Origin: CAYXTW01 sp964452645
GTDB taxonomy: Bacteria > Zixibacteria > MSB-5A5 > GN15 > PGXB01
Reading direction: 5' to 3'
NCBI GenBank assembly: GCA_964452645.1
Contig: CAYVMO010000007.1
Span: 1 to 64,000, forward strand
Length of the DNA: 64,000 nucleotides
Of the stretch, positions 36,662-44,421 are shown one piece after another. Both the position numbers and the translations under genes were made by a program. Numbering within the stretch: the first letter of the stretch is position 1; the number at the start of each line of letters is the position of its first letter. The notes beneath the pieces are model-generated. The model was given only the letters and a program-made list of their open reading frames with translations. It was not told where the DNA came from and did no database searches.

Positions 36662-37250
36662 TCAGCGGTTCTCCGAAATGAATTCAAACTCCCTATTTTA
36701 AAATTCGCCCGATAAGGCGAATAATAACTTAAGAAATACGTTTCTTTTTTACAACTTTCCAAAGCTATATTGTACACCCCGTAAAGTCAATAAAAATGTG
36801 TAAAATGGGCGTGTCAAATGGGCATGTCAATATGTACAATCTCTCAAAAGTCTGGTCCCCAATAGGCGGTGGGGGTAAAATCTTTCGTAGGGAAAGATCA
36901 GAGCCCTGTGCTCAAATGGTCAATGATCCCTGCCGTTCGCGCGAACCGCCAAATGCAGATTTAAGTGCGCGCCAGACGTCCTCGTCTGCCCCCCCATTGC
37001 CCGTGGCCGGCGTACGTCCCCGTGCGCCGACAAAAATCCGATCGACTCAGGCAATATGCGCAACCTTCTTAACTATCATACGTATATAAAACTCAGTTGT
37101 CCGGGTTACTCGCATGAGTATCCTGATTTGAAAACCGAACCCACGCTCGATGCTGTTTCATAGATAATGTCGGTGTTTTTTTCGAACCGGCGATAAATCA
37201 AGCGGGACGGTTTGCCATCCGGTCATTTATTGCCGCAAAGGGATTTATAT
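36662..37250. other. Divergent intergenic region with palindromic repeats
   Basis: The gap between the glycan locus and the outer-membrane protein gene holds a near-tandem pair (GGGCGTGTCAA and GGGCATGTCAA, about 36806-36828). It also holds a hairpin CAGACG-TCCT-CGTCTG (36973-36988) and one copy of a dispersed repeat at 37003-37031. Short open frames here lack ribosome sites and coding character. Promoters for both divergent units are expected but none is clear. Confidence 0.6.
37003..37031 (+). repeat. Dispersed repeat GTGGCCGGCGTACGTCCCCG..., copy 1
   Basis: A 29-base word, GTGGCCGGCGTACG followed by TCCCCGTGCGCCGAC, shared with 39692-39718 (same strand) and 46983-47011 (opposite strand). 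All copies are intergenic, suggesting a small multicopy element of this genome. Confidence 0.6.
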
Positions 37251-39653
37251 ATGAGAATACAAAAAAACGCATTATTGATACGCTTAGCCATAAATACGTT
37301 AAGGGTAGCGGCCATATTACTGGTTATGACCTCGATAATTACCGCCGATGATTTCACACCGGTTATGAAACCGACGTTATCAACCAAACAGGCTACCGGT
37401 GCGATTAAGATTGATGGCGATTTAGGCGATCCCGGGTGGAAAAATGTCGGCCACGTTACCGATTTTGTCGAGCGCAATCCCGGAGAAAACATAAAGCCGG
37501 AGGTCAGGACCGACGCTTACATAACCTACGATAATGATTATTTATATGTCGCCTTCATCTGTTATGATGATCCGGAAGATTTACGCGCGACCATGTGCCA
37601 GCGGGATCAATATGACGGTGATGACCTGGTCGGCATTTTGATAGACACCTACGGCGAAGCATCGTGGGGTTACGAGTTGTTCGTCAATCCACATGGCGTC
37701 CAAAAAGACCGGCTCTGGACAATGACCGGCGGCGAAGATGTCGGCTTTGATTTAATATGGAAATCGGCCGCGCAGATCACCGATTCCGGGTACCAGGTGG
37801 AAATCGCCGTGCCATTTAACAGCATGAGGTTTCCCAACAGGGACGAACAATCGTGGCGGGTCGAATTCTGGCGTAATCGTCCCCGTGATAGTTATTACCA
37901 GTATTCATGGGGCGCCGATGACCGCAATGACCAGTGTTTCGCCTGCAAATGGGGGACGGTCAATGGCATCAGGAATGTCCACCCCGGTAAAGGCTTCGAA
38001 ATCCTGCCGACATTGGTCGGCCGACAGTCGGGCTACCGTCGACCAAAAAGCATAAATGTGCCCTTCGAGAATGAAAATCCCGATGTCGAATTATCTCTCG
38101 GCGGAAAATTTTCGGTCTCATCATCGATGACCCTTGAAGGTTATTATAATCCCGATTTTTCCCAGGTGGAGGCGGACGCGGCGCAGATCGATGTCAACTC
38201 GACGATTGAGTTACTCTTTCCCGAGAGAAGGCCATTTTTCCAGGAAGGTGCCGATGTTTTCAGGACTTATTTCAACTCCTTCTACACTCGAACCGTTTGG
38301 AATCCGATTTATGCGGCCAAACTTATTCAACGAACGGAGCGCAACAGTATCGGCTTTATGACGGCCCTTGATGAAAACTCACCGTACAGTGCGCCTTTCG
38401 AAGAAGAAGGGCTTGTTATTGATGCCGGCAAAAGTTACGTTAACGTCTTGCGCGGACAGCGAACACTCGGGAACAGTAATCAGGTCGGATTCATGCTTAC
38501 CGATCGACGTTTCGAAGGCGGCGGCTCCGGGTCGATTGCAACTGTCGATGGGCGCATTCGCCTGACACCGGCGCTGAGTATTATCGGCCAGTTTATAGTC
38601 TCGCATACCGATGAGCCGGATCACTTTACTCATTATTTAGATAGCCTGCTTACCGAGACGCCGGACTCGCTGGACCAGTATGTTCGTGACAGCGTTATGA
38701 ATGACAGGAAATGGTTCGACCGCGGCCGGTATACTGAGGCGCTGGATGGGGAGTCTTATTATGGTCATGCCCTTATTGCCGAAATAAGGCAATTCGGCCG
38801 AAATTGGACTTTTATGTGGGATTATAATGAAGTCTCACCGTCATACCGTACCCAAACCGGTTATGATCCGTGGAACAATCAGCGTAATTCTTTCATTAAC
38901 TTTCAATATACTTCCTATCCCGAAAACTCAATTTTCGAGAGAATCACTCCCGGATTAAATGTGGACGGGCGCTGGAACTTCGAGGGTATCCAAAAATGGC
39001 GGCACGCCACCATCTCCCTCAATTCCGTTTTGAGAGTTGCCCAGACTTCCCTCGGTATCGCTTATTCCCGGGGAGAGGAATTGTGGGGCGGTACACAATA
39101 TAACGATCTCTGGACAGTTGGATTTTCGGCCGATGGGCGCATCAGTGATATGGTGGGAACGGGATTCAATTTAAACGTCAGTCGCAATCCCGCCCTGAGT
39201 GTCGGTAAGCCGGGAAACGAAACCGCCCTGTCGGCCTATGCGGAGTTAAAGCCGCTGGATCGTCTGACCATAGTACCGACGGTCAGCCAGATTAGAAGTG
39301 TCGATGTTCATGAAGACGTCGTGTTGTTCCGGCAGTTTATCGGCCGAACCAGACTTGAGCTGCAACTGAATACCTGGCTGTCGGTCAGGTTGGTGGTACA
39401 GTATAACGATATGAAAATGAAGTATACATATTCGGGAGCCGAGGATCTGTCAGTCGCCGATTTACCGATTTATAAATCAAAACGATGGGATATCGATCCT
39501 CTTATAACATACCGCATAAGTCCCTTCTCGGTTTTTTATATCGGTTCGACGCAGGATTACAATGATCTCAATAACGAACCGGATAAATCCTCCAACTGGC
39601 GCATCACCGAACGCCAATTCTTCATGAAACTACAGTACCTGTTCCAGACTTGA
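37251..39653 (+). CDS. Outer-membrane protein with CBM9-like and DUF5916-type domains
   Basis: About 800 residues. A signal peptide (LRVAAILLVMTSIITADD) is followed by a carbohydrate-binding family-9-like domain, residues about 30-200: IKIDGDLGDPGWKNVG, ITYDNDYLYVAFICYDDPED, GYQVEIAVPF. The remainder is a DUF5916-type transmembrane barrel, with YYNPDFSQVEADAAQIDVNS, FFPERRPFF-like LFPERRPFFQEGADVF, alternating beta strands and a C-terminal aromatic end. The ATG at 37251 is preferred over the upstream TTG because AAAGGG lies 8 bases before it and the signal peptide follows directly. Such proteins are common in Bacteroidetes-like genomes; the ligand is unknown. Confidence 0.85.
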   Translation: MRIQKNALLIRLAINTLRVAAILLVMTSIITADDFTPVMKPTLSTKQATGAIKIDGDLGDPGWKNVGHVTDFVERNPGENIKPEVRTDAYITYDNDYLYVAFICYDDPEDLRATMCQRDQYDGDDLVGILIDTYGEASWGYELFVNPHGVQKDRLWTMTGGEDVGFDLIWKSAAQITDSGYQVEIAVPFNSMRFPNRDEQSWRVEFWRNRPRDSYYQYSWGADDRNDQCFACKWGTVNGIRNVHPGKGFEILPTLVGRQSGYRRPKSINVPFENENPDVELSLGGKFSVSSSMTLEGYYNPDFSQVEADAAQIDVNSTIELLFPERRPFFQEGADVFRTYFNSFYTRTVWNPIYAAKLIQRTERNSIGFMTALDENSPYSAPFEEEGLVIDAGKSYVNVLRGQRTLGNSNQVGFMLTDRRFEGGGSGSIATVDGRIRLTPALSIIGQFIVSHTDEPDHFTHYLDSLLTETPDSLDQYVRDSVMNDRKWFDRGRYTEALDGESYYGHALIAEIRQFGRNWTFMWDYNEVSPSYRTQTGYDPWNNQRNSFINFQYTSYPENSIFERITPGLNVDGRWNFEGIQKWRHATISLNSVLRVAQTSLGIAYSRGEELWGGTQYNDLWTVGFSADGRISDMVGTGFNLNVSRNPALSVGKPGNETALSAYAELKPLDRLTIVPTVSQIRSVDVHEDVVLFRQFIGRTRLELQLNTWLSVRLVVQYNDMKMKYTYSGAEDLSVADLPIYKSKRWDIDPLITYRISPFSVFYIGSTQDYNDLNNEPDKSSNWRITERQFFMKLQYLFQT

Positions 39654-39691
39654 GGGCATTTCTATCCCAAAGCATGGGGCTTTTATTAATG

Positions 39692-39718
39692 GTGGCTGGT
39701 GTACGCCCCCGTGAACGA
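39692..39718 (+). repeat. Dispersed repeat GTGGCTGGTGTACGCCCCCG..., copy 2
   Basis: The word GTGGCTGGTGTACGCCCCCG followed by TGAAC matches copy 1 at 37003-37031 with a few substitutions, mostly transitions. Confidence 0.55.
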
Positions 39719-40020
39719 GAGATTGTAGTGTTATTTCTCGAATAAAGTGTCATTTATTGTCATAATTACCAACAAAAATCCGTGTAACCGATTAAGGCCG
39801 TTGTTAGTCCAATGAATTGGGTTCGTTTCGCATATTTTAACATCTTTATTTTTCGTTTTTCCCCCGGTAAAAAAATGGCTTCGTTTCGAATTGATCGCAT
39901 AAATTTCAAAATCTGTTTTTTTCATATCTGCATATTTCATGTTTCTATATAAAGGCCGGGTAACAGGATTAACATAGATTTGGTGGGGAAATTGATGGAA
40001 TCGTAGATCAAGGCTGCAAT

Positions 40021-40052
40021 CTTGGTGGGAGCTTTCTTTCGCTCCCACCAAG
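40021..40052. other. Perfect 12-bp hairpin downstream of the 52-residue gene
   Basis: Arms CTTGGTGGGAGC (40021-40032) and GCTCCCACCAAG (40041-40052) with an 8-base pyrimidine loop on the plus strand. It lies 11 bases past the stop of the minus-strand small gene. Neither strand has the T-run of a classical terminator, so it may stabilise the mRNA end or be a recombination or binding site. Confidence 0.5.
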
Positions 40053-40062
40053 TCCTAATAGG

Positions 40063-40221
40063 CTATCGGCTACTGGCGTTAAGCCTTTTGCAATGTTCGC
40101 AAAGAGGCTTGCCATCGGTGCCGCGACGCCGGTTTTCAGGCTCAATATTATTGCCTTCGGTGCATTCAGTATTATTATGATGCACCGATTGCTTAATACT
40201 ATGCCAAGGAGAAACTCTCAT
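40063..40221 (-). CDS. Small conserved Cys-rich protein (52 residues)
   Basis: Reading from the ATG at 40221 gives MRVSPWHSIKQSVHHNNTEC and a C-terminal part with GNNIEPENRRRGTDGKPLCE, HCKRLNASSR. I recall a family of 50-70 residue bacterial hypotheticals sharing HHNNT-x-C-x2-GNNIE-x-EN-x5-G-x-KPLC-x2-C; this recall was not checked. The three Cys and paired His suggest a small metal-binding fold. AAAGGA 7 bases upstream decides the start; a longer frame to a GTG at 40296 exists but lacks a ribosome site. No neighbour suggests a role. Confidence 0.7.
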   Translation of the reverse strand: MRVSPWHSIKQSVHHNNTECTEGNNIEPENRRRGTDGKPLCEHCKRLNASSR

Positions 40222-40332
40222 CAGAGAATCCTTTCTCTTAAATGTAAAAAATTGTTGCCAATCCATGGGCTTGGCATTTGCCATAGCCTCAACCACAGGC
40301 CGAAGATTATTTCTCTTGTTTCTTCAAATAAA

Positions 40333-40456
40333 CAGATTATATTTAATCTGGTTATTGAAGGCCTGTTTTTAGGCTAATATCCCGTCCCGATGTTCGCGCA
40401 TCGGGCGGGCGTTTAATAGGCGGTTCAGGGCAGTAAGGAAGCACCCTGAACCTATT
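40333..40456 (+). other. Cluster of three strong stem-loops
   Basis: In order: CAGATTA-TATT-TAATCTG (40333-40350); CCCG-T-CCCGATG / CATCGGG-CGGG (40381-40409); and AATAG-GCG-GTTCAGGG / CCCTGAAC-CTATT around a 13-base loop CAGTAAGGAAGCA (40415-40456), followed by CAGTTTTT. The last could terminate plus-strand transcription. The cluster is more structured than the surrounding DNA and lies between the small gene and the candidate RNA. It is unassigned. Confidence 0.45.
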
Positions 40457-40501
40457 CAGTTTTTGTGAATGATGGCGGGGGGCGTGCCAAGCAATTAATA
40501 C

Positions 40502-40530
40502 TTGACAAGAGATTTAATATTTTGTATACT
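40502..40530 (+). promoter_or_regulatory. Consensus sigma-70-type promoter for the candidate small RNA
   Basis: TTGACA (40502-40507), a 17-base spacer, then TATACT (40525-40530). The -35 is a perfect match and the -10 has one difference from consensus. The start should fall at about 40535-40538. Confidence 0.75.
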
Positions 40531-40534
40531 AACA

Positions 40535-40607
40535 TTGAAAGTCCCTTGTTTAAATGGTAAAGGATTTTCAAGTCTTGCCGGTAGCCACAACTACCGGCTT
40601 TTCTTTT
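40535..40607 (+). ncRNA. Candidate small RNA, about 70 nt, two hairpins
   Basis: Directly downstream of a consensus promoter lies a non-coding stretch. It can fold into a 10-bp stem, TTGAAAGTCC (40535-40544) with GGATTTTCAA (40562-40571, one G-T pair). A perfect 8-bp terminator hairpin follows: GCCGGTAG-CCACAA-CTACCGGC (40577-40598), then TTTTCTTTT. Promoter, structure and intrinsic terminator in the right order and spacing are the classic layout of a free-standing bacterial sRNA. I cannot match it to a known family. It sits about 300 bp upstream of a HARE-HTH/NYN operon on the same strand. No open frame of useful length is inside. Confidence 0.65.
40577..40607 (+). terminator. Intrinsic terminator of the candidate small RNA
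   Basis: GCCGGTAG pairs perfectly with CTACCGGC across a CCACAA loop and is followed by nine bases, eight of them T. Confidence 0.85.
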
Positions 40608-40845
40608 AATTAAAACCAATTAAAAATATAATTTTAAATTTGTCAAGAGAAAAATTCAAAAAAATAAAAAATTATTTGACATTGATTCGCCATAAGGCCT
40701 AACTCTTGGCTCTGAATACGCTATACAACAATTAGTTATGGGAAGCTGCCAATAGTTATAGATTGTCAAATGGCCAATATGCCAATTATAGATTTTTCTA
40801 CCGTATTATTTTTTGGAGAAAAAATAAAAATATCCAAAAAATATA

Positions 40846-40874
40846 TTGACAAAATCGTATTAATGACGTATAAG
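40846..40874 (+). promoter_or_regulatory. Sigma-70-type promoter of the HARE-HTH/NYN operon
   Basis: TTGACA (40846-40851), a 17-base spacer, TATAAG (40869-40874). A start near 40881 gives a leader of about 33 bases. The AAGGGAG ribosome site at 40899-40905 lies 8 bases before the ATG at 40914. Confidence 0.75.
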
Positions 40875-40913
40875 TAAGGAGAAGATTAACCATTTAATAA
40901 GGGAGTTTTAGAT

Positions 40914-41459
40914 ATGAGCGAATCTATCCGAAGAGCCATCGATGAATTGGAGAGGCAACTCCAAAATCAGATGGCCGAGGCCAACAAAACAAAAAATGCT
41001 ATTAATGTTTTATATGAGAGTATCGGCGAGAAACCGCCCTATTCTGATATGGCAAATGATAGTGAGTCTCAGACTGCAATCAAACCCGATGCTTATTATA
41101 AGAAACCCTTTGCTACGGCAGTACGAAAATTTTTAGAATTAAAGGGAGAGCCTCAATCCGTCGCTCAGATTGTTTTGGGTTTAAAAGCTGGGGGATTTGA
41201 TTTTAAGAAGGCCAAAGATCATGAGCGCGCTGTGAGTATTTCTCTCGGTAAGAATACAGCCGCTTTTGTGCAAATGCCACATTCGGATACTTTTGGACTG
41301 GTTGAATGGTATGGAGACATAAAACGCAATCATAAGCGAAAATCAAGAGCTGATAGGTTAATAGACGATGAACTTAAAAGACAAGATGCCAAAAAATCAG
41401 ATATAGCCAATAATGAAAATATTATAAACGACGAAACCGGCCTTGTTACAAAAGAATAG
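40914..41459 (+). CDS. HARE-HTH-like winged-helix protein
   Basis: A 181-residue soluble protein. Residues 1-35 form a charged coiled coil (AIDELERQLQNQMAEANKTK). Residues about 64-133 look like a HARE-HTH/winged-helix domain: FATAVRKFLELKGEPQSVAQ, IVLGLKAGGFDF, then SISLGKNTAAFVQMPHSDTF and GLVEWYG. The C-terminus is a highly charged tail. Family knowledge: HARE-HTH domains occur in restriction-modification and chromatin or DNA-modification-linked proteins and are thought to sense or bind DNA. It is followed after only 9 bases by a NYN-domain nuclease gene, so the two products probably work together. The coding sequence is distinctly AT-rich relative to the housekeeping genes, suggesting transfer. 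Confidence 0.72.
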   Translation: MSESIRRAIDELERQLQNQMAEANKTKNAINVLYESIGEKPPYSDMANDSESQTAIKPDAYYKKPFATAVRKFLELKGEPQSVAQIVLGLKAGGFDFKKAKDHERAVSISLGKNTAAFVQMPHSDTFGLVEWYGDIKRNHKRKSRADRLIDDELKRQDAKKSDIANNENIINDETGLVTKE

Positions 41460-41468
41460 GGGGAAATT

Positions 41469-41981
41469 ATGGCTACAAAAGTGGCGATTTTCATTGATGG
41501 AGCTAATATGTTTTATGCCCAGCGTGACCTTGGGTGGCGCATAGAGTATAAAAAAGTCTTCCAATTTTTCACTGATAATAAGGAATGCGTGGATGCTTAC
41601 TATTTTACTGCCGCCCCGCCAATAAGAAAGATGGAACAGGTTGAGAAATATAGAAGATTTAAAACGGCATTAATGCATATTGGATATAAAGTCATTGATA
41701 AAGAGGTACGGGTCATTGAAGATAAAAATACTGGTCTCGTTAAATTAAAAGGAAATCTTGATATTGACATGGCATTTAGAATGCTAACAGGTATCGACAA
41801 ATATGAGGAAGCTGTAGTTTTGGGTGGAGATAGTGATTTTATCCCGATTATTAATTACTTAACGGCAAGAGGTAAAACTGTTATCTGTGTGGGGCGAAAA
41901 GAATCAACCGCTTTGGATTTAGCGGCGGCCGCAAGTAAATTTATTGATTTAAAAGAGATAAGAGATAGAATACAAAAATAA
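41469..41981 (+). CDS. NYN-domain (LabA/DUF88-like) ribonuclease
   Basis: A 170-residue protein consisting entirely of a NYN (PIN-like) nuclease domain. The acidic metal-binding residues are visible: Asp10 in AIFIDGANMFYA, Asp98 and Asp100 in NLDIDMAFRML, and Asp121 and Asp123 in VLGGDSDFIPI. Then come a Lys-containing RGKTVICVGRKEST strand and a terminal helix. Family knowledge: NYN proteins are metal-dependent RNases of RNA turnover or tRNA/rRNA cleavage. Its operon mate is a HARE-HTH-like protein. GGGGGAAA upstream of the ATG is the ribosome site. The target RNA is unknown; the candidate small RNA just upstream is an obvious one to test. Confidence 0.88.
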   Translation: MATKVAIFIDGANMFYAQRDLGWRIEYKKVFQFFTDNKECVDAYYFTAAPPIRKMEQVEKYRRFKTALMHIGYKVIDKEVRVIEDKNTGLVKLKGNLDIDMAFRMLTGIDKYEEAVVLGGDSDFIPIINYLTARGKTVICVGRKESTALDLAAAASKFIDLKEIRDRIQK

Positions 41982-41985
41982 AAAA

Positions 41986-42005
41986 GGGGAACATAAGTGT
42001 TCCCC
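41986..42005 (-). terminator. Hairpin oriented as a minus-strand terminator
   Basis: GGGGAACA-TAAG-TGTTCCCC is a perfect 8-bp stem. On the plus strand no T-run follows, but on the minus strand it is followed at once by TTTTTTATTTTTG. It therefore looks like an intrinsic terminator for a transcript entering from the right, where no minus-strand gene is visible before 44565. Confidence 0.6.
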
Positions 42006-42076
42006 TAAATATGTGCCCATTTATATGAATATTGGGGCCTTTCATATCCGTAGTCTCACTCAGCAAAGAGACTTGA

Positions 42077-42091
42077 GCGGACCTGATAATT
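42077..42091 (+). repeat. Duplicate of the tRNA-Ile anticodon-arm segment
   Basis: GCGGACCTGATAATT occurs here and again inside the tRNA at 42166-42180, 89 bp apart. The flanks differ. An exact 15-base copy of a tRNA anticodon arm is the kind of scar left by site-specific integration or partial tRNA duplication. Confidence 0.6.
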
Positions 42092-42140
42092 TAAATATCG
42101 GCCAAAACCTGCATTTGTCAAGTATTTTTTTAATAATTGT

Positions 42141-42213
42141 GGGGCGGTAACTCAGCGGGTAGAGTGCGGACCTGATAATTCCGAAGTCGCGGGTTCGAAT
42201 CCCGTCCGCTCCA
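42141..42213 (+). tRNA. tRNA-Ile (GAT anticodon)
   Basis: A 73-base cloverleaf. Acceptor GGGGCGG pairs with CCGCTCC (one G-T), D-arm ACTC/GAGT, anticodon loop CTGATAA with GAT at 42174-42176, T-arm GCGGG-TTCGAAT-CCCGT, discriminator A. CCA is not encoded; a T-run follows directly. The pair closing the anticodon loop is C-T (42171/42179), a mismatch at position 31-39 that a normal tRNA would not have. It may be a diverged or acquired tRNA; the rest is intact. Confidence 0.85.
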
Positions 42214-42356
42214 CTTTTTTTATAAAATCTATCCATTGCAATTTATTAAACGATTTTATAAACTTTTTGTTCGCTAAATTTTGAAACAAATAGCTTGCCA
42301 GCCCGCAAATCCCTATATTTCAAAATGCACCACTACCAAAAATAGCGATTAATCAG

Positions 42357-42440
42357 GCGCGAAAGATTAAATAAAGATGTCGAAACCGCCCTTCGATTCT
42401 CTCAGGATCTACGACAGGGGTTTCGACCTATCATGCTATC
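42357..42440 (+). repeat. Repeat flanking the dockerin gene, copy A
   Basis: GCGCGAAAGATTAAA at its start and CGCCCTTCGATTCTCTCAGG in its middle are shared with copy B at 44422-44500. Inside it GTCGAAACC (42379-42387) and GGTTTCGAC (42419-42427) are perfect inverted repeats. The two copies are in direct orientation on either side of the gene at 42613-44313. Confidence 0.7.
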
Positions 42441-42525
42441 TTTCTGCAATTCAATGGCTTGTGAGGGTGATAGATTTCAATTCTAATTGTTATCAACTAA
42501 CTTGACATGGCTATCCACTTTACCC

Positions 42526-42554
42526 TTGACAATCGCACATTTCAAATATATATT
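42526..42554 (+). promoter_or_regulatory. Sigma-70-type promoter of the dockerin protein gene
   Basis: TTGACA (42526-42531), a 17-base spacer, TATATT (42549-42554), about 60 bases before the ATG at 42613. Confidence 0.55.
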
Positions 42555-42612
42555 TTTCCTTAGGATTATAATATCAAGAACAATTTATACTTCCGGGAAG
42601 TGAGACCCTTAT

Positions 42613-44313
42613 ATGCAGTCTAAATTATTCTTTAAAAGCGGACGCCGGATTGTATCTTTTGCGGCGTTTTTACCCCTATTGATTCTGGTGATACCTCTTC
42701 TGGCGATAGCATTTAGCCTTACGGCAGATCTAAACGGCTGGTGGAAGGTTGTCGAAGATAACGGCCATATCATTAAAATCATCCAGGAAAATTCCAATGT
42801 GACGGTATGGGACAGCGACGGAACATTACTTGCAAGCGGCATTCTCTCCAACGACACCGTCTTTATTTTCTTTTCGCCGACCGATACTCTGTTTTTCATC
42901 TACGCCAACGACACTTTGAGCGGTTTGAACGAGGAGGGCAATCCGATAACTCTGGTCAGGTTTCCGGTCGATCTTAACGGTTTCTGGGATATGCTTCAAG
43001 GCGATGGGTTTTTGGCCATGCAACATCAGGGTAGCGATGTAACGATTTGGCTTATAGAAAATCCGTGGAGCATGGATAGTACCTATATTGGTGAAGGAGC
43101 CTTTGGTAATGATACCCTGTTGATGTTCTTTACAGAACCGATGCCGGACACACTGACCTTTATTTATGCTTTTGATACCTTACGCGGCTTCGACCCCTTC
43201 GGTGACTCGATAACTTTGGTTAGGGCGCCTGATAATCTTTGGTCGCCGATTAGGTGCGGCACGATTGCTATCGGCGATGATACGGATGATTGGTTGCCGG
43301 AATATATCATGGCCGATGATTTTGACAACGACGGTACCGGGGACCCATCGCAGGAACTTGATAAGATATATATGTGTTATGATTCGGCCTACCTGTATGT
43401 CCGGCTGGATTGCGTCGGCGATGCGGACCTTTTTTACGGCAGTCGTTATACGATTTCTATAGGAAAGCATTACCATCAGCAGCCGGATTACTCCATTTAT
43501 TTTGACAATTCAGGTCACATTGGGTTTCGGAATAACATAACCGGCCAGGAAACCACGCTGGAAGCTCCGGGGTGGTACGGGCATACGATGGAAGGTCGTA
43601 TTCCCATGAACCTGCTTGAATATTTCCAGAAGGCTGATATTCGGGCATGTTCCGAGTACTATGATTGGTATAATGGCTGGTCATGCTACGACGAAATAGA
43701 GTTCCTGGCTGAACGCCGACCATGTGGCGACGGCCGATCGCTTTTTTTGCCGGAGCCCCAGTACGCCATCTTTGGCCATACCATAAACCCCTTTATAGAT
43801 ACCATTATCATAGGCGATCTGCAGAGTCGTAATGTTGCCGATATCGACCCGGCTTCGGTGTTGGTTAACGGTGCTATTCAGCCGTTGGCCGTATCTATTT
43901 TACCGGGATATCAGGGCTTTACCGGCGAAGTCATGCAGGTTCTTTTATCGGCCGCCCAATTCGTCGGTTATTATGAACCGATATGGGGTTCCCGGCCGCG
44001 ACCATATACCGTAACAGGCCAGTATACCGACGATGAAAACTTCGTTATTGCGTGGGAGGTCTTTTTCATTGGTCACAGATCGGGTGACGCCAACGGCGAT
44101 GGACTGGTGAATTTGAGTGATATTAGTATGCTGGTCAACTACTTATATATGGATGGGCCGGCTCCGGCGCGCTATTCGCTTTGCAATAGTGATCCGAACA
44201 AAGATTGCATCTGCAATATTTTTGATATTACCTATCTGGTCAGTTATCTGTACTTAAATGGCCCGGAGCCGTGCGATTGCGAAGATTGGATCAATACCTG
44301 CGGCACGCCGTGA
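42613..44313 (+). CDS. Secreted protein with internal N-terminal duplication and C-terminal dockerin-type repeats
   Basis: A 566-residue exported protein with a hydrophobic signal at about 15-38. Residues 39-117 (DLNGWWKVVEDNG... ITLVRFPV) and about 118-200 (DLNGFWDMLQGDG... ITLVRAP) are tandem copies of one lipocalin-like beta unit. A central region of about 210-360 has DFDNDGTGDPSQELDKIYMC and DSAYLYVRLDCVGDAD, like CBM9/DUF-type secreted domains. The end (about 491-556) has two dockerin-type calcium loops, GDANGDGLVNLSDISMLVNY and DPNKDCICNIFDITYLVSYL. It has a sigma-70-like promoter and is bracketed by direct copies of a dispersed repeat. Function unknown; likely cell surface or extracellular. 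Confidence 0.82.
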   Translation: MQSKLFFKSGRRIVSFAAFLPLLILVIPLLAIAFSLTADLNGWWKVVEDNGHIIKIIQENSNVTVWDSDGTLLASGILSNDTVFIFFSPTDTLFFIYANDTLSGLNEEGNPITLVRFPVDLNGFWDMLQGDGFLAMQHQGSDVTIWLIENPWSMDSTYIGEGAFGNDTLLMFFTEPMPDTLTFIYAFDTLRGFDPFGDSITLVRAPDNLWSPIRCGTIAIGDDTDDWLPEYIMADDFDNDGTGDPSQELDKIYMCYDSAYLYVRLDCVGDADLFYGSRYTISIGKHYHQQPDYSIYFDNSGHIGFRNNITGQETTLEAPGWYGHTMEGRIPMNLLEYFQKADIRACSEYYDWYNGWSCYDEIEFLAERRPCGDGRSLFLPEPQYAIFGHTINPFIDTIIIGDLQSRNVADIDPASVLVNGAIQPLAVSILPGYQGFTGEVMQVLLSAAQFVGYYEPIWGSRPRPYTVTGQYTDDENFVIAWEVFFIGHRSGDANGDGLVNLSDISMLVNYLYMDGPAPARYSLCNSDPNKDCICNIFDITYLVSYLYLNGPEPCDCEDWINTCGTP

Positions 44314-44421
44314 GAATAACTTCCAACTTTGTAATGGCTGCATAAAAGAATCATATGTCAATAGCCCTGCGCTTTTGACGATCGCGCGAAGCATGGTCCA
44401 TGCATTGCATATTTCATTCGA

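Larger units (their letters stand above)
39654..40062. other. Intergenic region without a convincing gene
   Basis: It holds one copy of the dispersed repeat (39692-39718) and a weak stem followed by T residues just after the outer-membrane protein gene (AAAGC-ATGGG-GCTTT, about 39670). A 106-codon minus-strand open frame at 39731-40051 has a low-complexity, repeat-like composition and I do not accept it as a gene. Confidence 0.5.

Noticed and set aside
36796..37089. 97-codon plus-strand frame upstream of the outer-membrane protein
   Set aside because: It runs through two dispersed repeats and has low-complexity composition.
39731..40051. 106-codon minus-strand open frame
   Set aside because: No ribosome site, repeat-like wording and no family resemblance; it looks like intergenic repeat DNA.
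40415..40456. Signal recognition particle RNA: the loop CAGTAAGGAAGCA recalls the SRP helix-8 word GGAAGGAAGCAG
   Set aside because: The flanking bases pair as one continuous helix with no symmetric internal loop, the tetraloop-closing pairs are missing, and no longer SRP-like rod is seen around it.
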